Shown here piece after piece: positions 32,641 to 46,217 of a stretch of 64,000 nt of DNA. A model generated the notes under the pieces. The model saw nothing but the letters and a program-made list of their open reading frames with translations, was not told the DNA's origin and did no database searches. A program made the translations under genes and the position numbers. Position 1 is the stretch's first letter. The number at the start of each line of letters is the position of its first letter. The DNA is from Spinellus fusiger (lineage: Eukaryota > Mucoromycota > Mucoromycetes > Mucorales > Phycomycetaceae): assembly GCA_025094145.1 (NCBI GenBank), contig JALLLS010000124.1, positions 1 to 64,000 of the forward strand, read 5' to 3'.

Positions 32641-34690
32641 ATGTCGTCTTTTCAAGTAGGAATGGATATTTGAACCGTGCGATTGATCTTCTCTAGGTTA
32701 CTATTGATAGAATCAACTCATTACAGACCAATGCCAGTCTTCTTGACTTATTGAGAACCTCCCACTCGCGTTTTCAAGACGAAAGTCTTCCTGGCATGCG
32801 TTCTTATCTTAAGCGTGTTGGTTATGAAGTAAGCTCAGCCTTTTGATAATAGACACATAGTTCTCTCTCTCTCTCACTAACAGTGCTGTTATGACTAGCC
32901 AAGTGCTTTTGATAGGCTTAATATGATTCATATCACTGGAACAAAAGGAAAGGGATCCACCAGTGCTATGGTTCAGTCTATTTTACATCGCTATCCTATG
33001 GGAGACAAGCCTCTTCGTACAGGTCTATTCACGTCACCCCATCTTATTAGCATACGTGAGCGTATTCGGATCAATGGGGAGCCCTTGAGCGAGGCGTTAT
33101 TTGCCAAGTATTCAGATGAAGTATGGGATTCCCTCGAGAAAAACAAACAAGAACCCAGGGATACATCAGAACCACTGTCAAACGAAATGGTAGGCATAGA
33201 AGAAGAATAGAGTCACTGCCAATGACTGGAAGAGCTAAAAAAAAATGTGTTACTGTAGGAAATGAGAAATGCTATCTTGGATAGTAAGCTGCATCCTGAC
33301 AAGCCTTCCTACTTTAGATACTTGAATATTCTGGCCTTCCATGTGTTTATGCGTGAAGAAGTAAGGCGAGGGTAGTGAAGAAACTGGGCCAATGTTCATC
33401 TTCTCTTATGATGGGGGTAGGTGGATGTAGCTATTCTTGAAGTTGGTATTGGTGGAGAATACGATTCTACAAATATCATTGAGCGCCCTATTGCATGTGG
33501 TATCACTGCACTGGGAATTGACCATGTTAATGTAATGGGAAACACCATTGATAAGATTGCCTGGCACAAGGCTGGTATCCTAAAGGTAACAAGAATAAAA
33601 CAAAACGAAATGGTGCCTGTATCTTAGTGTATTAGCCCCATGTTCCTGCTGTATCCTTTGAACAACTCCCTGAAGCCATACAAGTAGTGGAGCAAAGAGC
33701 AAGGGAGAAAAATGTAAGATAGAATAGACAAGGGAAACAGTTGATGAACCTCATTGTCCTAGGCTTCCTTGCAAATAGTGCATGCAAGTGACATTGGTGT
33801 TTTGGATGGCATAGAAATTGGTAAGCCCAGATGCCTTTTTTATTATTATTCTATTACATTCTAGTCCATGCTCATATGGACTCTGTGGGGATGTATATTC
33901 TTTACTCTAGGTCTGGCTGGCATTCATCAAAAGTACAATGCACTGGTTGCCATTGCTCTCTGCAAAATATGGCTGAAGCAGTGTCGTCAGATTGAATTGA
34001 CAGAAGCTGTTCCTAAAGAGTTTCATGAGGGCCTTGCTAAAGTCAACTGGCCTGGACGTGCTCAAAAAGTGACTGCATCAGAGACTAAATACGCATCACA
34101 GATTCCATCCCACCAACAAGTAACATGGTATCTTGATGGCGCACATACGGTGGAAAGCCTGCAAGTGTGTATCGATTGGTTCAGAGAAATAGCAAAGGAT
34201 AAGAAAGAGACCAAGGACACTCTACGAGTCCTGATCTTTAACTGTACCAATGGACGAGATGGAGCCAACCTCTTGAATGTTATTACGCGCTTACATACTG
34301 AATTGGGCTTTGATCATGTTGTCTTTACCACCAACATCACCTTCCGTGAAGGGTATACATCAGGTAACATTTAAACCCATTGAACCTACTGGGTGGTATG
34401 CCTTTTTCTTTTATTAACATGACTTATCTAATATAGAAAATACAAACAACACTGCCTCTACCACAAGTGCAATGCTTATGCAATCTGTATTGGCAGAAAG
34501 CTGGAGAGAAGCCATTCCTTCCTTTCATCCTGAGAATGTACACATGGCTGACTCTATAGAAGCTGCAAATGACTGGGTGGTAGAACATCTTAAGTCTGTA
34601 CCTGAGGCTAAGCAGTTACAGGTATTAACTACCGGTAGCCTAATTTTGGTTGGAAATACTCTTAATGTGCTTGGTTTGGAAGCAAAGTAA
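32641..34690 (+). CDS. MET7: Folylpolyglutamate synthase, spliced
   Basis: This enzyme adds gamma-linked glutamates to folates using ATP, which retains them in cytosol and mitochondria. Exon 1 is tiny (32641-32655, MSSFQ); exon 2 is 32697-32828 and exon 3 is 32899-33189. Later exons run to the stop at 34690. Motifs in order: the P-loop ITGTKGKGSTSAMV, the folate-binding LFTSPHLISIRERIRING, LEVGIGGEYDSTNII, GIDHVNVMGNTIDKIAWHKA, and in the C-terminal domain WYLDGAHTVESL and IFNCTNGRD. Introns are 40-100 nt with GT-AG ends. The N-terminus has no obvious mitochondrial presequence; an upstream exon was not found. Confidence 0.92.
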
Positions 34691-35243
34691 GGGCTCTGTT
34701 GATCCATTATAATAAACTATGGGTGTGTTTGTGTGATTATTCTTTTTCTTTCTCGCTCCCTTTTTATGTTTGTTTGTTTGTTAATATAGACGTCTACAGT
34801 AGTGTACCCAAAGAATGAGAATGAGAAAATAGAGTATTCATTTATAATCCCTAGGACTAGTCATTTGTATAGAAAAGAGTATATATTATTTATGGATTTA
34901 TTATTATAGAACAGTAAAAGCACAAACCCATTTTATAAGGATAAAATGAATAATGTACAGTGAAAAATCAAATAACACATTATAGTGTGTTTGTGATTTC
35001 TCTGTCTAGATTTCTGTATATTTGTATATAAAAGCATGTGAGGTTTTTGCTTTCTTCCGTATGTGTATCTAGCACTCATTCTATTTTTCTTCTTCTTTTG
35101 TATTGAAATTCTATTAAAATAGTGTTAGTAGAGCAAGATATATATAAGAGCTTACCATAGATAATACATCTTTCAACGGATAAATAGTAAACTAGAACAT
35201 CAATACAAAAAAAAAAGAGGGGAGAATTAAAGCTATTATTCCA
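34691..35243. other. Convergent 3' region
   Basis: The AT-rich gap between the stop codons of two converging genes contains TTTGTTTG repeats (about 34768-34784). No gene is supported. Confidence 0.5.
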
Positions 35244-37219
35244 TCATGGCTTCTTGGCGTAAGGCAAGTCAGTAGTATCGGGTCTTATCTGCTCATTATT
35301 TGGATTTAAAGTGGATTCTATAGTGCTAATAGGCTGCATTTGAGAGTGTGTGGGTGTTGTATAAGGATAGAATCGGGAGTGGCTACCACGCGTAAGTGTA
35401 CTGGCATGAAGACCTTCACGGTATGGAGTCGATGAGTTCGAGTCCTCACTGTAGTGTCCTTCTGATTCAGGTGGTGGTAACGAAGAAAAGCCGACAGGTG
35501 TATAGGAAGTTCCTTCTTGTCCACTTGTTGATAGTGGAGGAGGTAAGTTAAATAGATCAAAAGAAGAAGGCTGCGGTGTACTATTGTCATTATAGTCTTG
35601 AGATTTTCCTGTATAGCTAGTGATAGAACCTGACTGGCTAGTATAGGGCTGACCTAGTGTCAAGAACTTTTAGTCATTGGGTCTTTGAAAAATATGTTCA
35701 TTTCTCTTTCTTTCTACCTTTTCTTGACAAGTTCATTTTGGTTTTTTTAAAAAATTCAGGTGTATGCAAAGCTATACTACGTTTTGGTTCATAGAGTGAA
35801 GTAGGGCTATTGCATCCTGAGTCTTTGATAGAAAGACCCTGAAATTGCTGTGAATTCGTAAAAGTAGACGGGCTATTAGTGTAATGAAGAGCCGAGTTCC
35901 CAATAAATTCTTGCTGGTTATTACTGCCATCGGCCGACAGGTAATTATTCGAAGGGGCATTCAACAGATTATAATCTGATGGATGATAGCTGATTGTGGG
36001 GGAACATGTATTCTGATGTGTTGCGCTTATTTGTGAGTATTGAGAATATCGCCAGTCTATAAACATCAATAAGTATCCTTTTCCTTTCTCTTTTTCAGTG
36101 GAAGGGATGTCTACCCATCCTCACTACAGTTGAAAACCAAAGTAGTTACCGTGATACACCGTTGTAAGTGATTCATGTGCATTGAACCGATTTAGCTTTT
36201 GAGGTTTTGAGTTATTTGGAGTACTAGGACTACCAGAAGTACTTTCAAAGGAAGATGTAGGTCGATAGAACTGACTTAACCGGTGCTGGCTTGGACCCAG
36301 TGGATAGTGAAGAGAGGTCATATAAAAGAAAACACTTGGATCTTCTACAAAAAGTGGATACAATGGCTCTCGTATCTTGTATTGGCTTGCAAACACACAT
36401 GCCCGTTGAAACGGTATCCTGAAGAAAGAGAATCAGTAAAATATATTACTGTCTTTGATTAGATCCTTACCATACTCCTTTTAGATGCATAGCACCTACT
36501 TTGACTACTACTCGGCCCTTTTCGTTCTTTAAAATGCCATCTCTCTTTCCTCGAGACATCCCTGTGACATTTAGTAGCTTTGTTCCATTGACCATATTGT
36601 TATCTATTAGATTGAAAACACTGTTCAGTTTATGTATATCTAAAATAACTCATTCCTTACCTCTTCTTCGTGATACACATATGTTTTTAATATTGACCTG
36701 GTAGCAAAGAGTATTCTCATCCTCCCACATTGTCGTAGTTAGCCTAATACGAGGCCCGAGGTTGTTCCGAGGATATCTAGAGGCCGCTGTGTGGTAGGGA
36801 GATCGTGTAGTATCGTGATTATCCCCACGATAGTTTTGGTATGAAAGAGGTGGCTCACAGTGACTAGAAGATGTACTTTGCAGAGTCGAAGTGGGGTTGG
36901 TTACATTTTTTTCCATCCACTGTAGCTCATGCTGTGATGCAGGCAGAAAGGCTGAAGTATGAGAAGGTATTACATCTTCGGCCGTACTATTGCTTGTATT
37001 GGATGAGAGATTTTCCTGACTTTGGCGCCATTCTACAATCCATCTTCATAAGTTTTTTTTTGTGTTCCATCAGTTGATCCTATAGCACCTACCACTACTA
37101 TGGTTCAAGTCCTCGCGATAATTGAAGTTGTTCTGCGTCTCTTTTGCACTAGCAACAGCTGAAACGTCTGTCTGATTTGGAGACTTGGGTTGTTGCCTTT
37201 CTGATAGGTATTGAGACAT
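35244..37219 (-). CDS. APSES-domain transcription factor (StuA/Efg1/Sok2 type), spliced
   Basis: APSES factors are fungal bHLH-like regulators of morphogenesis and sporulation. Starting at 37219 ([19 protein letters not shown]), a Ser/Asn-rich N-terminal region precedes the DNA-binding domain, assembled from three exons: [40 protein letters not shown] with [20 protein letters not shown] (36486-36611); and [20 protein letters not shown] followed by PLFVEDPS. These match the conserved APSES/KilA-N block of StuA, Efg1 and Phd1. The long C-terminal part is Ser/Pro/Asn/Gln-rich and probably carries activation function. Ankyrin repeats, which mark the Swi6/Mbp1 group, are absent. It has an unusually long upstream gap (about 2.5 kb), which would suit complex regulation. 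Confidence 0.9.
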
Positions 37220-39771
37220 GGGTTGGAATGGTGTAAAAATCATAAACTATCAGCTTCAAGAGACTTTCTTTTTGGTTGGGTATAAAAGTAATAGTCAATG
37301 TATTAATACTATAAAATAAGATACTTTAATGAAAGGAAAGAAAAGGTTAATGTATTTCAAGTGATTATTTGTATAGTTGTTAATATTGATGAATGATGCT
37401 ATAATAGTGATCCGTTCAAATAAAAAGAATTTTTACTAATGATTTACGCAAATTAGCATCACTCGGCTTTGGATGTGGCTTTAGATATGATTAATTTGAT
37501 ATTTCAACCAATAGGTATACCAAAAAACTAACGAGAAGTAAAACGTTAAATCTGATATTCATGCCGTACTATTTTTTATCGAATTAAGCCGGATATTTAT
37601 GAATACAAGAAATGCATGCATGCCTTTAAGATATTTTTGTAGTATCAAAAAGATCAGAAAGATTAATGGAGCTAAATATAAATGGAATCGACTCATCTGT
37701 TAATAGTAAGTAGCTATGATGAAGATTTCTGTTTGTACACTCTATTGCTAACTTTATTTCATTCGGTTTTCAACCTAAAATGGCTTGAAACAGAACAAAA
37801 TATTTATCAGTAAATTTACGATTGACCTGTGATGTATCTTTACTCTAAAAGAATACTTTGATAATCATATTCTATACATTGATAATAGAACTGATACGTA
37901 TCAAATCGTCATAAGCAAAGCCCATCCGCTAATTATTTTTTTTATAAACAAAAAGGGGGATTCTCTAAAACTTATTGTATAAGATAGCTTAGAATCAAGT
38001 TTAATAATTATAGGAACTAGTAGCAGAATTTTATATATAATGCATAAGTATAATAGTTACGGAAAAAGTGACCTACAGAAAACTAATTATTTCTTATATA
38101 TTGCATCCATTAATAACTCTAATAGCATGACAATAAAACACCCAGATATATAGCCAAAAAAGCATAGATAGATGAATATAGAGTCAACAGACAACTAATA
38201 TAAAAACATTGTCAACGCTATCAATTGTATCAATTGTATCAAATGAAAAGAGGATGGCACTAAATTTTCTCAAGTCACCATTTGTCTCGTTTGCTTTTCA
38301 CTTTGTGTCTATGTTTCTTTCTTTTTTAAGAAAAAAGATTATCTATTTAATTATTTAAGATGGTAATTTAAAATAGTGCTGAAACAATGAGAATAGATTG
38401 TCCTCCATGAAAACATTTGCATTAAACTTTAGGTATGATTTAGTCCATGTAAAGTATGTAGGGTCATACACAAACATTAATACATATCGATATACTAATA
38501 TAAGTAATGTGTCGTAGTTCACTCTATAATAAGGCTTGTGACAGTAAGACTCGGCTTTCCTATACTGCTGATATTATGAGTGTCTTAAAAGTTGAAGTAA
38601 CAAAACATATATAAATCCTATATAAATATTTAACTAGTATTGATTATCTTTTTTATTTTATTTTATATTTATCAGAAGACGGATTTCAATCTCATCCTTA
38701 ACTCTAATGCTGGCAGAAACAGAGATATGGATTAAAGATGAGTGTGCTGAGCTTGATATACACAGGATGTACATAGAGTAAATATCTCTTTAAACCTTAT
38801 CTTGAATATCTAATTCAACAATAAGAGCTGAGAACTAAGTAGAGGACTTAGTGGTTTTTTTATTTTAAAATAAATATACATAATATTAGCATCAAAGTTA
38901 AATACGGGATCAATCATTGGTAAAAACATATACACATATACACATATACATTACAGAAACATACATCTAGGATCAGTGTTTAAAAAGCCCTGAAGGAGCC
39001 TATAGTTTATCTTAAAAATTTAACTTTAATCATTTTTGAACCAAATCTCGGGCATTTTTTTTAGTAGAAACATAAGCCTATATTACATACTTCATTCATT
39101 TGAATCTACTACACTTTATTTTACTATAAAATGCTTGATATTCTATTGAAAAATAATAAAGGACAATAAATATATAAGAAATACAGGTAACTCAGGAGAA
39201 ATAGATAAAAGTAAGAAGAAAAGGTTAATCTAATGAGTCTCCACCTCCTGCACTTTCTCATGTGGTAATATATAAGAAATTGAGAAAAGAACAGACAATA
39301 GTAAGAGGTCTACATATACATGCTTGGATCGAAATTAGAAAGATAAGCTTAATTGAATGATTGAACAAGTTATTTTAAAGTGACAGATTTTTTTTATCAA
39401 TGCCTTTAAAGTGTGATAATTAATAATATATTATAAAATAAGATTCAAAATAAACAAAGATAATTTATTAGATAACTCACTAATTTATATACTAGTTCTT
39501 TTACCAGCACCTGATTAGTTTATAAGAAGTCATGTAGAAGTTAATTTGAGAAAACCCATGTTAACCTACCTACAACAGGCGTATTTTTAAATACTTACTT
39601 TTCTCTTATACAATGGCTAGTAGAGGATGTTAAAAGTACTTGAGAGTAGTTAAACTATTAATTTAATATCAATAAATACACAACCTATTGAGAATGAACC
39701 ACAGACTATGTTTAATATACAGTATCATTTGAATAATCTGTTAAGATGGAAAGTTTAAAAGCAATAATCTA
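37220..39771. other. AT-rich gene-free region upstream of the APSES gene
   Basis: 2.5 kb with no coding signal on either strand. Local patches are a GCATGCATGC palindrome near 37613-37622, a TATCAATTGTATCAATTGTATC tandem near 38220, and ACACATATAC repeats near 38932-38950. It may hold the long promoter of the APSES gene. Confidence 0.55.
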
Positions 39772-40179
39772 CACACCAGGAGATTTTTCTGGGTTTTAGG
39801 CGATGATATATCCTTCCTGTTACGACACGACGCAATTTTGCCCTTTTATGTATCTGTGTGTAAAATCAAAGGTTTGTGAGTATCCAAATTAGTATTTCTT
39901 TTTGTAGAATACCTCAGTATCAAATTGTATTATCAATAGAATATAGTGTTGATGAATAAAATTGTTTATCGTAATAGTATAGCTAATGATATATTATGAC
40001 TATGGCTACTGCCTAAGTACATTCCTCATAGCAATAGAATCTATACCCTAAAAGCATTATGATCTGTTCTTGGGAGATAAATAACTATGCTCAGGAGTAT
40101 ACCCTAGACATTATTGACCTCGTAGGTGACCACCTGAGACTGACTTGAAAGGAGTCTTTACTTGCCTAATAATAATACA

Positions 40180-40347
40180 ATGAGTGTCTTGTGGAATACA
40201 TCGAGCTCAAGCCCAGAGGAAGACATTGCTTACCTTTTCATCTCTAAAACAGTCTTTGATGGTGTCTATCACTTCTTTCTATTGTTTCACTGTGTTAATA
40301 ATGGCATATTACCTTGCTCAGTTATGCTCATCTTGACAAGTACTTGA
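40180..40347 (+). CDS. Short conserved ORF of the Plavaka-like family, copy C
   Basis: 55-residue frame from ATG 40180 (MSVLWNT), with SSSSPEEDIAYLFISK, a hydrophobic run and LPCSVMLILTST. It is equivalent to the ORFs in copies A and B; see those for the shared pattern. Unknown function. Confidence 0.3.
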   Translation: MSVLWNTSSSSPEEDIAYLFISKTVFDGVYHFFLLFHCVNNGILPCSVMLILTST

Positions 40348-41200
40348 GTGCTAAGTTGTATGTGCAGTGTGGGAGATAACAAAAGGAGGGAACTATCAAA
40401 ACAAATAATAATTTTATCTCTATTCTGATAATGTATACACTAGCCTCCACTCATAAGATTCACAAGTCAAACAATTCACACTCTATTTGCTTTGGACCTA
40501 AAGTCCAGCATTAGAAATAATGCCTTGTTCTCACTAAGTACTATTGTTAATACCAGTTACAATAAGATAATTGAGGTGATTATGAATATTGAGTCAATAA
40601 ATGAATACACTGTTCTCAATGTAAGTAGGTTTGGTTCTCTTTTCTAGACAATAATTACTATAGTTAATTCTGTGTGAGTCCTATAATAAATACACTTTTA
40701 ACATTGTAATGCTGCAAATGCTGTGAGTTTATGGATAGCACGTTAAACATTAAATGCAGTGACTGAGTTGCAATGTCAGGTTTACTTCTTTTTATTCAAC
40801 TTTATAGTGTTTAATTGCACAGTCCATAGTCAATGCTAAAACAGACAGACAGTGGAAAGGAACACAACACACAATTTGATCACAATGGGTAACTAGGCAA
40901 CTGTTCTTTAAGCAATTCTTTTCTTTCTAAAATGTTGTTGTAATCTGCATTACTTTGGTAGTTCTGATTAAGTAAATGACTTGTGAAATTTCGTTTTGTT
41001 CTCTTCTGCTTGGATATAGAAACATGTCAAACACACTGTCTGTTATTCTTCATGTCTTCTACCCTCTTTATTTTATTTGCCTTTGTCTGGCATATAAACC
41101 AACAGTTGTGATCTGGTGAGTGTATGCTTATTATGTCTGACATGTTAGTCAGTTTCTATTTTATATTCTTTTATTTTAATAAACCCAGTGAATTCGTTAC

Positions 41201-41762
41201 AAAGGCAAGAAGAAGGTGCCAGTGCAAGGGTAATACGACACACACATAGAGTGCATTAATACATCCCGAACTAATTATTTTTACTATTATTTTATTATTG
41301 AAAAGGGGTATTAGCACCTAAAAGGATTTGAGTACGATCCTACCAAGCTGCCAGTTGTTGATTATGGTACAGGAATAAAGGGAAAGGATACTGTCAAGTT
41401 TAAAGGTCATCATGTTGTTTTGCCAAGAATTTTATATCAATCATTGAAAAAGAGACAAAAGGGTGATCTTCTTGTGGTTGATGTTGATAAATTTCGAACA
41501 TCGAGGGTAAGTATGATTGACCTCTCACTCAATATGAAAAACTCTTCTAACAGTTACTCTTATCTTTATTCTCAAGATCTGCCACACTTATAACACAAAT
41601 ATCCTCACTGAAGTATTTATAAATTTCAACAGTATCCATGCTTGCCAAGATTGTGAAAATGTTTGGAACAGAGATGTAAATGTATCAAAGAATATCTATA
41701 CAATTGCAGAAGAGGGATTAAAGGGTCGCCACCGACAAGCTCCATTCTGTAGAAAAGAATAG
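41201..41762 (+). pseudogene. Fanzor C-terminal fragment, copy C
   Basis: Counterpart of 5893-6466. Readable blocks are KGKKKVPVQG, LPVVDYGTGIKGKDTVKFKG, VVDVDKFRTSR, then a canonical 60-nt GTAAGT...CAAG intron (41517-41576) and an exon with ICHTY, CQDC, VWNRDVNVSKNI and RRKE-like end (FCRKE). Compared with copy A it has lost one codon (QKG versus QKDG). It carries a TAG at 41312-41314 where copy A has Trp, and has lost the acceptor AG before that exon. Both copies share the C-x-x-Tyr knuckle and the Lys in VDKFRTS, so those changes predate the duplication. Confidence 0.7.
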
Positions 41763-41981
41763 ATATTCGTATTTGTATTCATATTATAACATATCGCTAC
41801 ATTGAAGGTGTTTTCTTCCAGGATTCAGATATCTACAGGTAAATCGACATAATAATCTTTATTTGTTTAAAAACTAATATGAATACATCTTTATTTTTGC
41901 TCCTTTTCAAATCGATTTGTCATTTCTTAAACAATTATAATTCGACTATCTCCTTTTGTATCCTAAAGATCTCCTGGTGTA

Positions 41982-44900
41982 TAGACTAAGACATCATTCA
42001 AAGAATAATCCGTCCACAGTTAAAAATCATCTAAAGTAGCCATTTTCCTGCATAAACTTTTATAAAATATATTATTTATTATTCTTCCTATATGTTCTAT
42101 CACTATACATATTCCAACACCACGAGGAACAGTTCTTTATCCAATTCTTCAGTGTGTTGAAAGATAGAGTATATGGTTTCTAAGGATGAAACCTATAAGC
42201 ATGACCCTATTTTAATTAACACCTGGTAATCTTGGCAGAATCGACATAAAATTCAAAGGTGGGTTATTTCAAATCTTTATTGATTCTGTTTTAGTTTAGA
42301 TACTTTAGTCAAAATGCAAACATGCATCCTAGTTATTACCATTTTGTTTCATCTTTTATAAAACCATATCAAGAACTTACAGTATTATATTAGGCATTTG
42401 TATATGCTTCTTGTTAAAAATAATATTGAATACCTTTCTTCTCTCTCTCTCTCTAGACTGGTTGAAAGAGAAGAATATTTATACTGTTTTCATTATCTAC
42501 TTGTAGATGTGTTTCAGGTGAATGTAAAAATTAAGATGAACCATATTGTCTAATGATCTACTATTCCAAATATACACTCTTCCTTCTCTATTTACAAGGC
42601 AGATGTGTTGATCACACAGCCACCCTAAAGACACTTTTTTTCAGTGCTTTATCTCGCAGATGGAAGCAGCCCAGAGTATAATCAGATAAATGAGGCTAAG
42701 TGGCAATGTACTATGAAAAAAGTACACAAAGGATTGGATGAAATAAAAATCCCCTTAAAAACTCATTACAGGTAGATGACCCTTAATGTCTCCAAAGTAA
42801 AATTGCTAGTCTGTTGTGTAGTAAAGCCGTGTTGGCCAAGTTAGCCCTATAGACTACTTAGATCTATATAAAGTATAATTCTTTTACTGGTGTGCATCAT
42901 TAAACATATATCAATAAATAAAATTGTGAACAATTTTTTTACTGCCAACACACTAAGTTCTTGTAGATATGACCCTTTCTCCATTCATAAAGATCACTTC
43001 CTGGAGTAAATATTGGTTGATCAATAGCTTCTGATACTTTCTCTTTTCTTAGGTGCCTCTATGTCTTTAAAGAATATAATTTAAATTATATCAATGAGTG
43101 TCTAGATTCTTTTGAAATATTTACTTGGGACTTTTATCAATAGAGAGTTTGTTTGACTCAGATAACTAACACTGCTGGAAACAACTCAAGAAACAATGAC
43201 TACTTGGGACTTTGAAGCAGCCCCACCCTCTGATGATTTACTCATTGATACTGCTGATGGGTGGATTTGGCAGCTATATCAATAGTATTATGGCGTAACA
43301 GGTTCTTATTCTTCAAAATTTCTCCAAACCTCTTTGAACTTTCCATTGTTTATTACCTATTCTCCACCCTTTTATCAAAGCCAAGAGTGTTTAAATACCT
43401 CTATTTGTTTCTTTCATAGTGATAAATACTCGGAGAGGTCCCTCATTGAATTGATAATGGCCACAAAAATACATTTATCCTTCAAGTGTGCTATACTCCT
43501 TTGCTGAAAATAGCACTTTTTCTTTCTTTCTTCGTCAGTCTCATTTTAGGTAGTATTCCATTTCTACTTAATATTTTTGATAAAGAAATCCTTCCATAAA
43601 AATACATGACTAGTACACAATACCCAAGGCAAAAGTAAAAGGTGGATTTAACTAAAACAATTCCAAAAAGAGACTATGATTAGAGCTCCGAGTAAGTCAT
43701 CAAAACTGGAGCAGTGATGTTAGCAAACATTCCAACTATCAAGCAAAAGTAATAATCTGATAGATAAGTATATACATCCCACGAAAAAATAATAAAGTTA
43801 TCTATAAATGTACATAGAGTCTAATAAAGGCTATTCTCCGTGAACAGTTGATGCCAGTAATATTATAGGAATATATCTGTGAAGGCTTATTTGTCAGATA
43901 TTTTTAGTAGATTGGACATGGATTCTAAGAACTGTCAAGAACGCATTACACTACTTAAAACCACTAAAGATAAGCCCTTGCATATATTTCTATTCAACAA
44001 GACATCACACCTATACCCCAATAATGGCCACCAGTAAATCTGATAGTTTATAGAAAGGATCAGCATGTCCCACAGTAGTCATAATAATATCACTAATAAT
44101 AACAGTAATTTGCATTTTATTATTTTATTATTATTAAATGCGTACTACCATGAAAAAGACAAGAATCCCAAGATACGAAGTGAACCACATTTCCTGGGAA
44201 TGTGCTATAGAAAACTCTAAACCTTAATCAAATGGGGTATTATTGCTATTATTTTGATTGTCTGGAAAGAGAATTTTAGTATAACAGAGTTTTACAGTTG
44301 TAACAAATAAATAAAAATGGATTGAGAACTGAAAGGTTACCTTGAATAAGTAGAATAGATCTGATTCTTTATTCAGTATCATTTGTATAGAATTAAACTG
44401 CAACATGCTCTATTTATTCTTGTGTATCACTATCACGAAAAACACGTTCAGTTGTTGCAGATAGTGTCATAATGGAGGAGTTCTAGGCATAAAGATGAAA
44501 ACACGGGTTTGTTTGAATCTACTGATCATCTGCCTTCCCGTTGCCTTTTTGCATGTTTTTTTTAAAGTTCTATAGTAGCATAATAATAGACAAAGAACAG
44601 TGTTACCCAATGCTTCACAAGATTACAGCCAACCATCAAAGTGCTTCATTCATAAAAAGGCACAATAGTCTATTCTTGTTCTTATTCATTCTTTTATAGG
44701 AAAATCCAATGTAAATGCACAATCTGCAAGATGGAGCATTCCAAAGAATTCATCTAGAAAGAGCCTTTAGTGTTTCTTTATTTTTCACTAAATAAATTCT
44801 TCTTTATTTACCCAAGTATCTGTAGGGATTACCCTTTGACAGATGAGAATGAATCCAATGTGCCTCTATTATTTTTTGTTAGAATGGCATTAGACACATT

Positions 44901-46217
44901 TTACATTCATTGCATAATAATAATAATAATAATAATAATTCATGTCTTTGAGAATTCAACACACATATTCAAACTCTACTCTTTTTCAAGGGTGGTTGTT
45001 TTCCTTATAATATTAAGATTATTCCTTTTATGATTGTTCCTTTTAAGCTTATGACTATGTTTCCATGTTGTGTATGTCCTACCCTACATTTAACTATAGA
45101 GTATTTTCTAATTTTATTTGTATTTATTCTTAACAAACAAAACAAAAAAAACAAAAAAACAAAAAAAGGAGTCTAAAGAAATGTTCTCCAAGCAAAAGAC
45201 ATGAGAGGAAGGGTATCCATAGCAGCCTCTTATCTCTTTTATGTTTTGTTTTGATTTCTCCAAGAATACCATGAATTCTCCACCAAATTAATAATTGATT
45301 CTATACTCTTCATGGCCATTGGTATTCCCCCCCCCGAGAGTGGAGAATGTCTGTTTTCAGGAATAGCATTACCTCTATTTATATTTGTTTACACCTATGA
45401 AGCAGGAGCATCTGATCATCGTCAAGCAACGTGGTGACTGTATCACATCTTTACTATTCAGGTTTCCTGATTTAATCTACCGACATTGCGATGTTTTAAT
45501 TATCAGCGTTTATTATTATTATTATTATTATTTCAAGACTTGACTCTATCATCCTCTACAGACCTATGTTTGTATCATTTGCTTGTGAGAAATAATAATA
45601 ATAAAAAAGGAGCAATGTATGATTCAATAGGAATGAGTTATACTCGAGGTGTCTCATTAAAAATGGAGGTGTATTGGAGGAGAGTAGAATGTGCAATGGT
45701 ATAGATAGAGATAGAGATAGAGATAGAGATACTGTGTAGGTTGTGCTGTAGAGGGTAGAATTGGCACTGGAGAAAGACAAAAGACGTAGATGTGACTCTT
45801 CTTTTATGTCTAATGGTCTACAGTAGAGGGTGTTCTATGGACAGCGATGGAAGACACTTCTTTATCACTGCTCTCTTACTTGTCGATGCTGTCCCCCACC
45901 AGTAGCAAGCCTCTCATGTGAGACATGGGTCAAAAGACAGTCAACACAAATTACATTCCGTCCAATAGAAACGCCATGCACTGGGATCTTTCCAAATGTA
46001 AGACAGGAATTTACATGAGACGGTCACTGAACTCTGCTTCACCTGAGAGGGGTGTGACACTTGTGTTGCTTCCAATCAAAAAAAGAACAAAGAACTGAGC
46101 AAGGAGACAAGGAGACAAGCAAACACCGAGCAAAACGGAAAAGAGACTGATCGATAGAGAAAAAGAAAAGAAAAAGAAAAAGAAGAATTCACTCTTGTTC
46201 ATCATTATCCGCCACTC
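41982..46217. other. AT-rich gene desert
   Basis: 4.2 kb without a supported gene. Simple repeats: CT tract near 42441-42455, (AAT)n at 44917-44939, A-rich AAACAAAA runs at 45135-45170, (TTA)n at 45512-45532, and (GATAGA)n at 45703-45730. An open frame at 44770 is low complexity. The last 400 bp (45800-46217) is less AT-rich and is probably the promoter of the MIT-domain gene; an A/G-rich tract (46158-46185) lies just before its ATG. Confidence 0.55.

Larger units (their letters stand above)
39772..41981 (+). mobile_element. Deletion derivative C of the Plavaka-like element, retaining the Fanzor part
   Basis: This 2.2-kb copy has both inverted repeats (left CACACCAGGAGATTTTTCTG; right TCTCCTGGTGTA). 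The left-end sequence with its short ORF continues directly to transposase 3' sequence (around 40540-40650, matching about 5060-5170), so about 2.5 kb of transposase is missing. Sequence from 40660 on parallels 5170-6684 of copy A, including the Fanzor fragment, apart from a deletion near 40845. Such non-autonomous copies would depend on transposase supplied in trans. Confidence 0.8.

Noticed and set aside
44770..45033. 87-codon ORF with poly-Ile
   Set aside because: The poly-Ile is the (AAT)n microsatellite; no motif.
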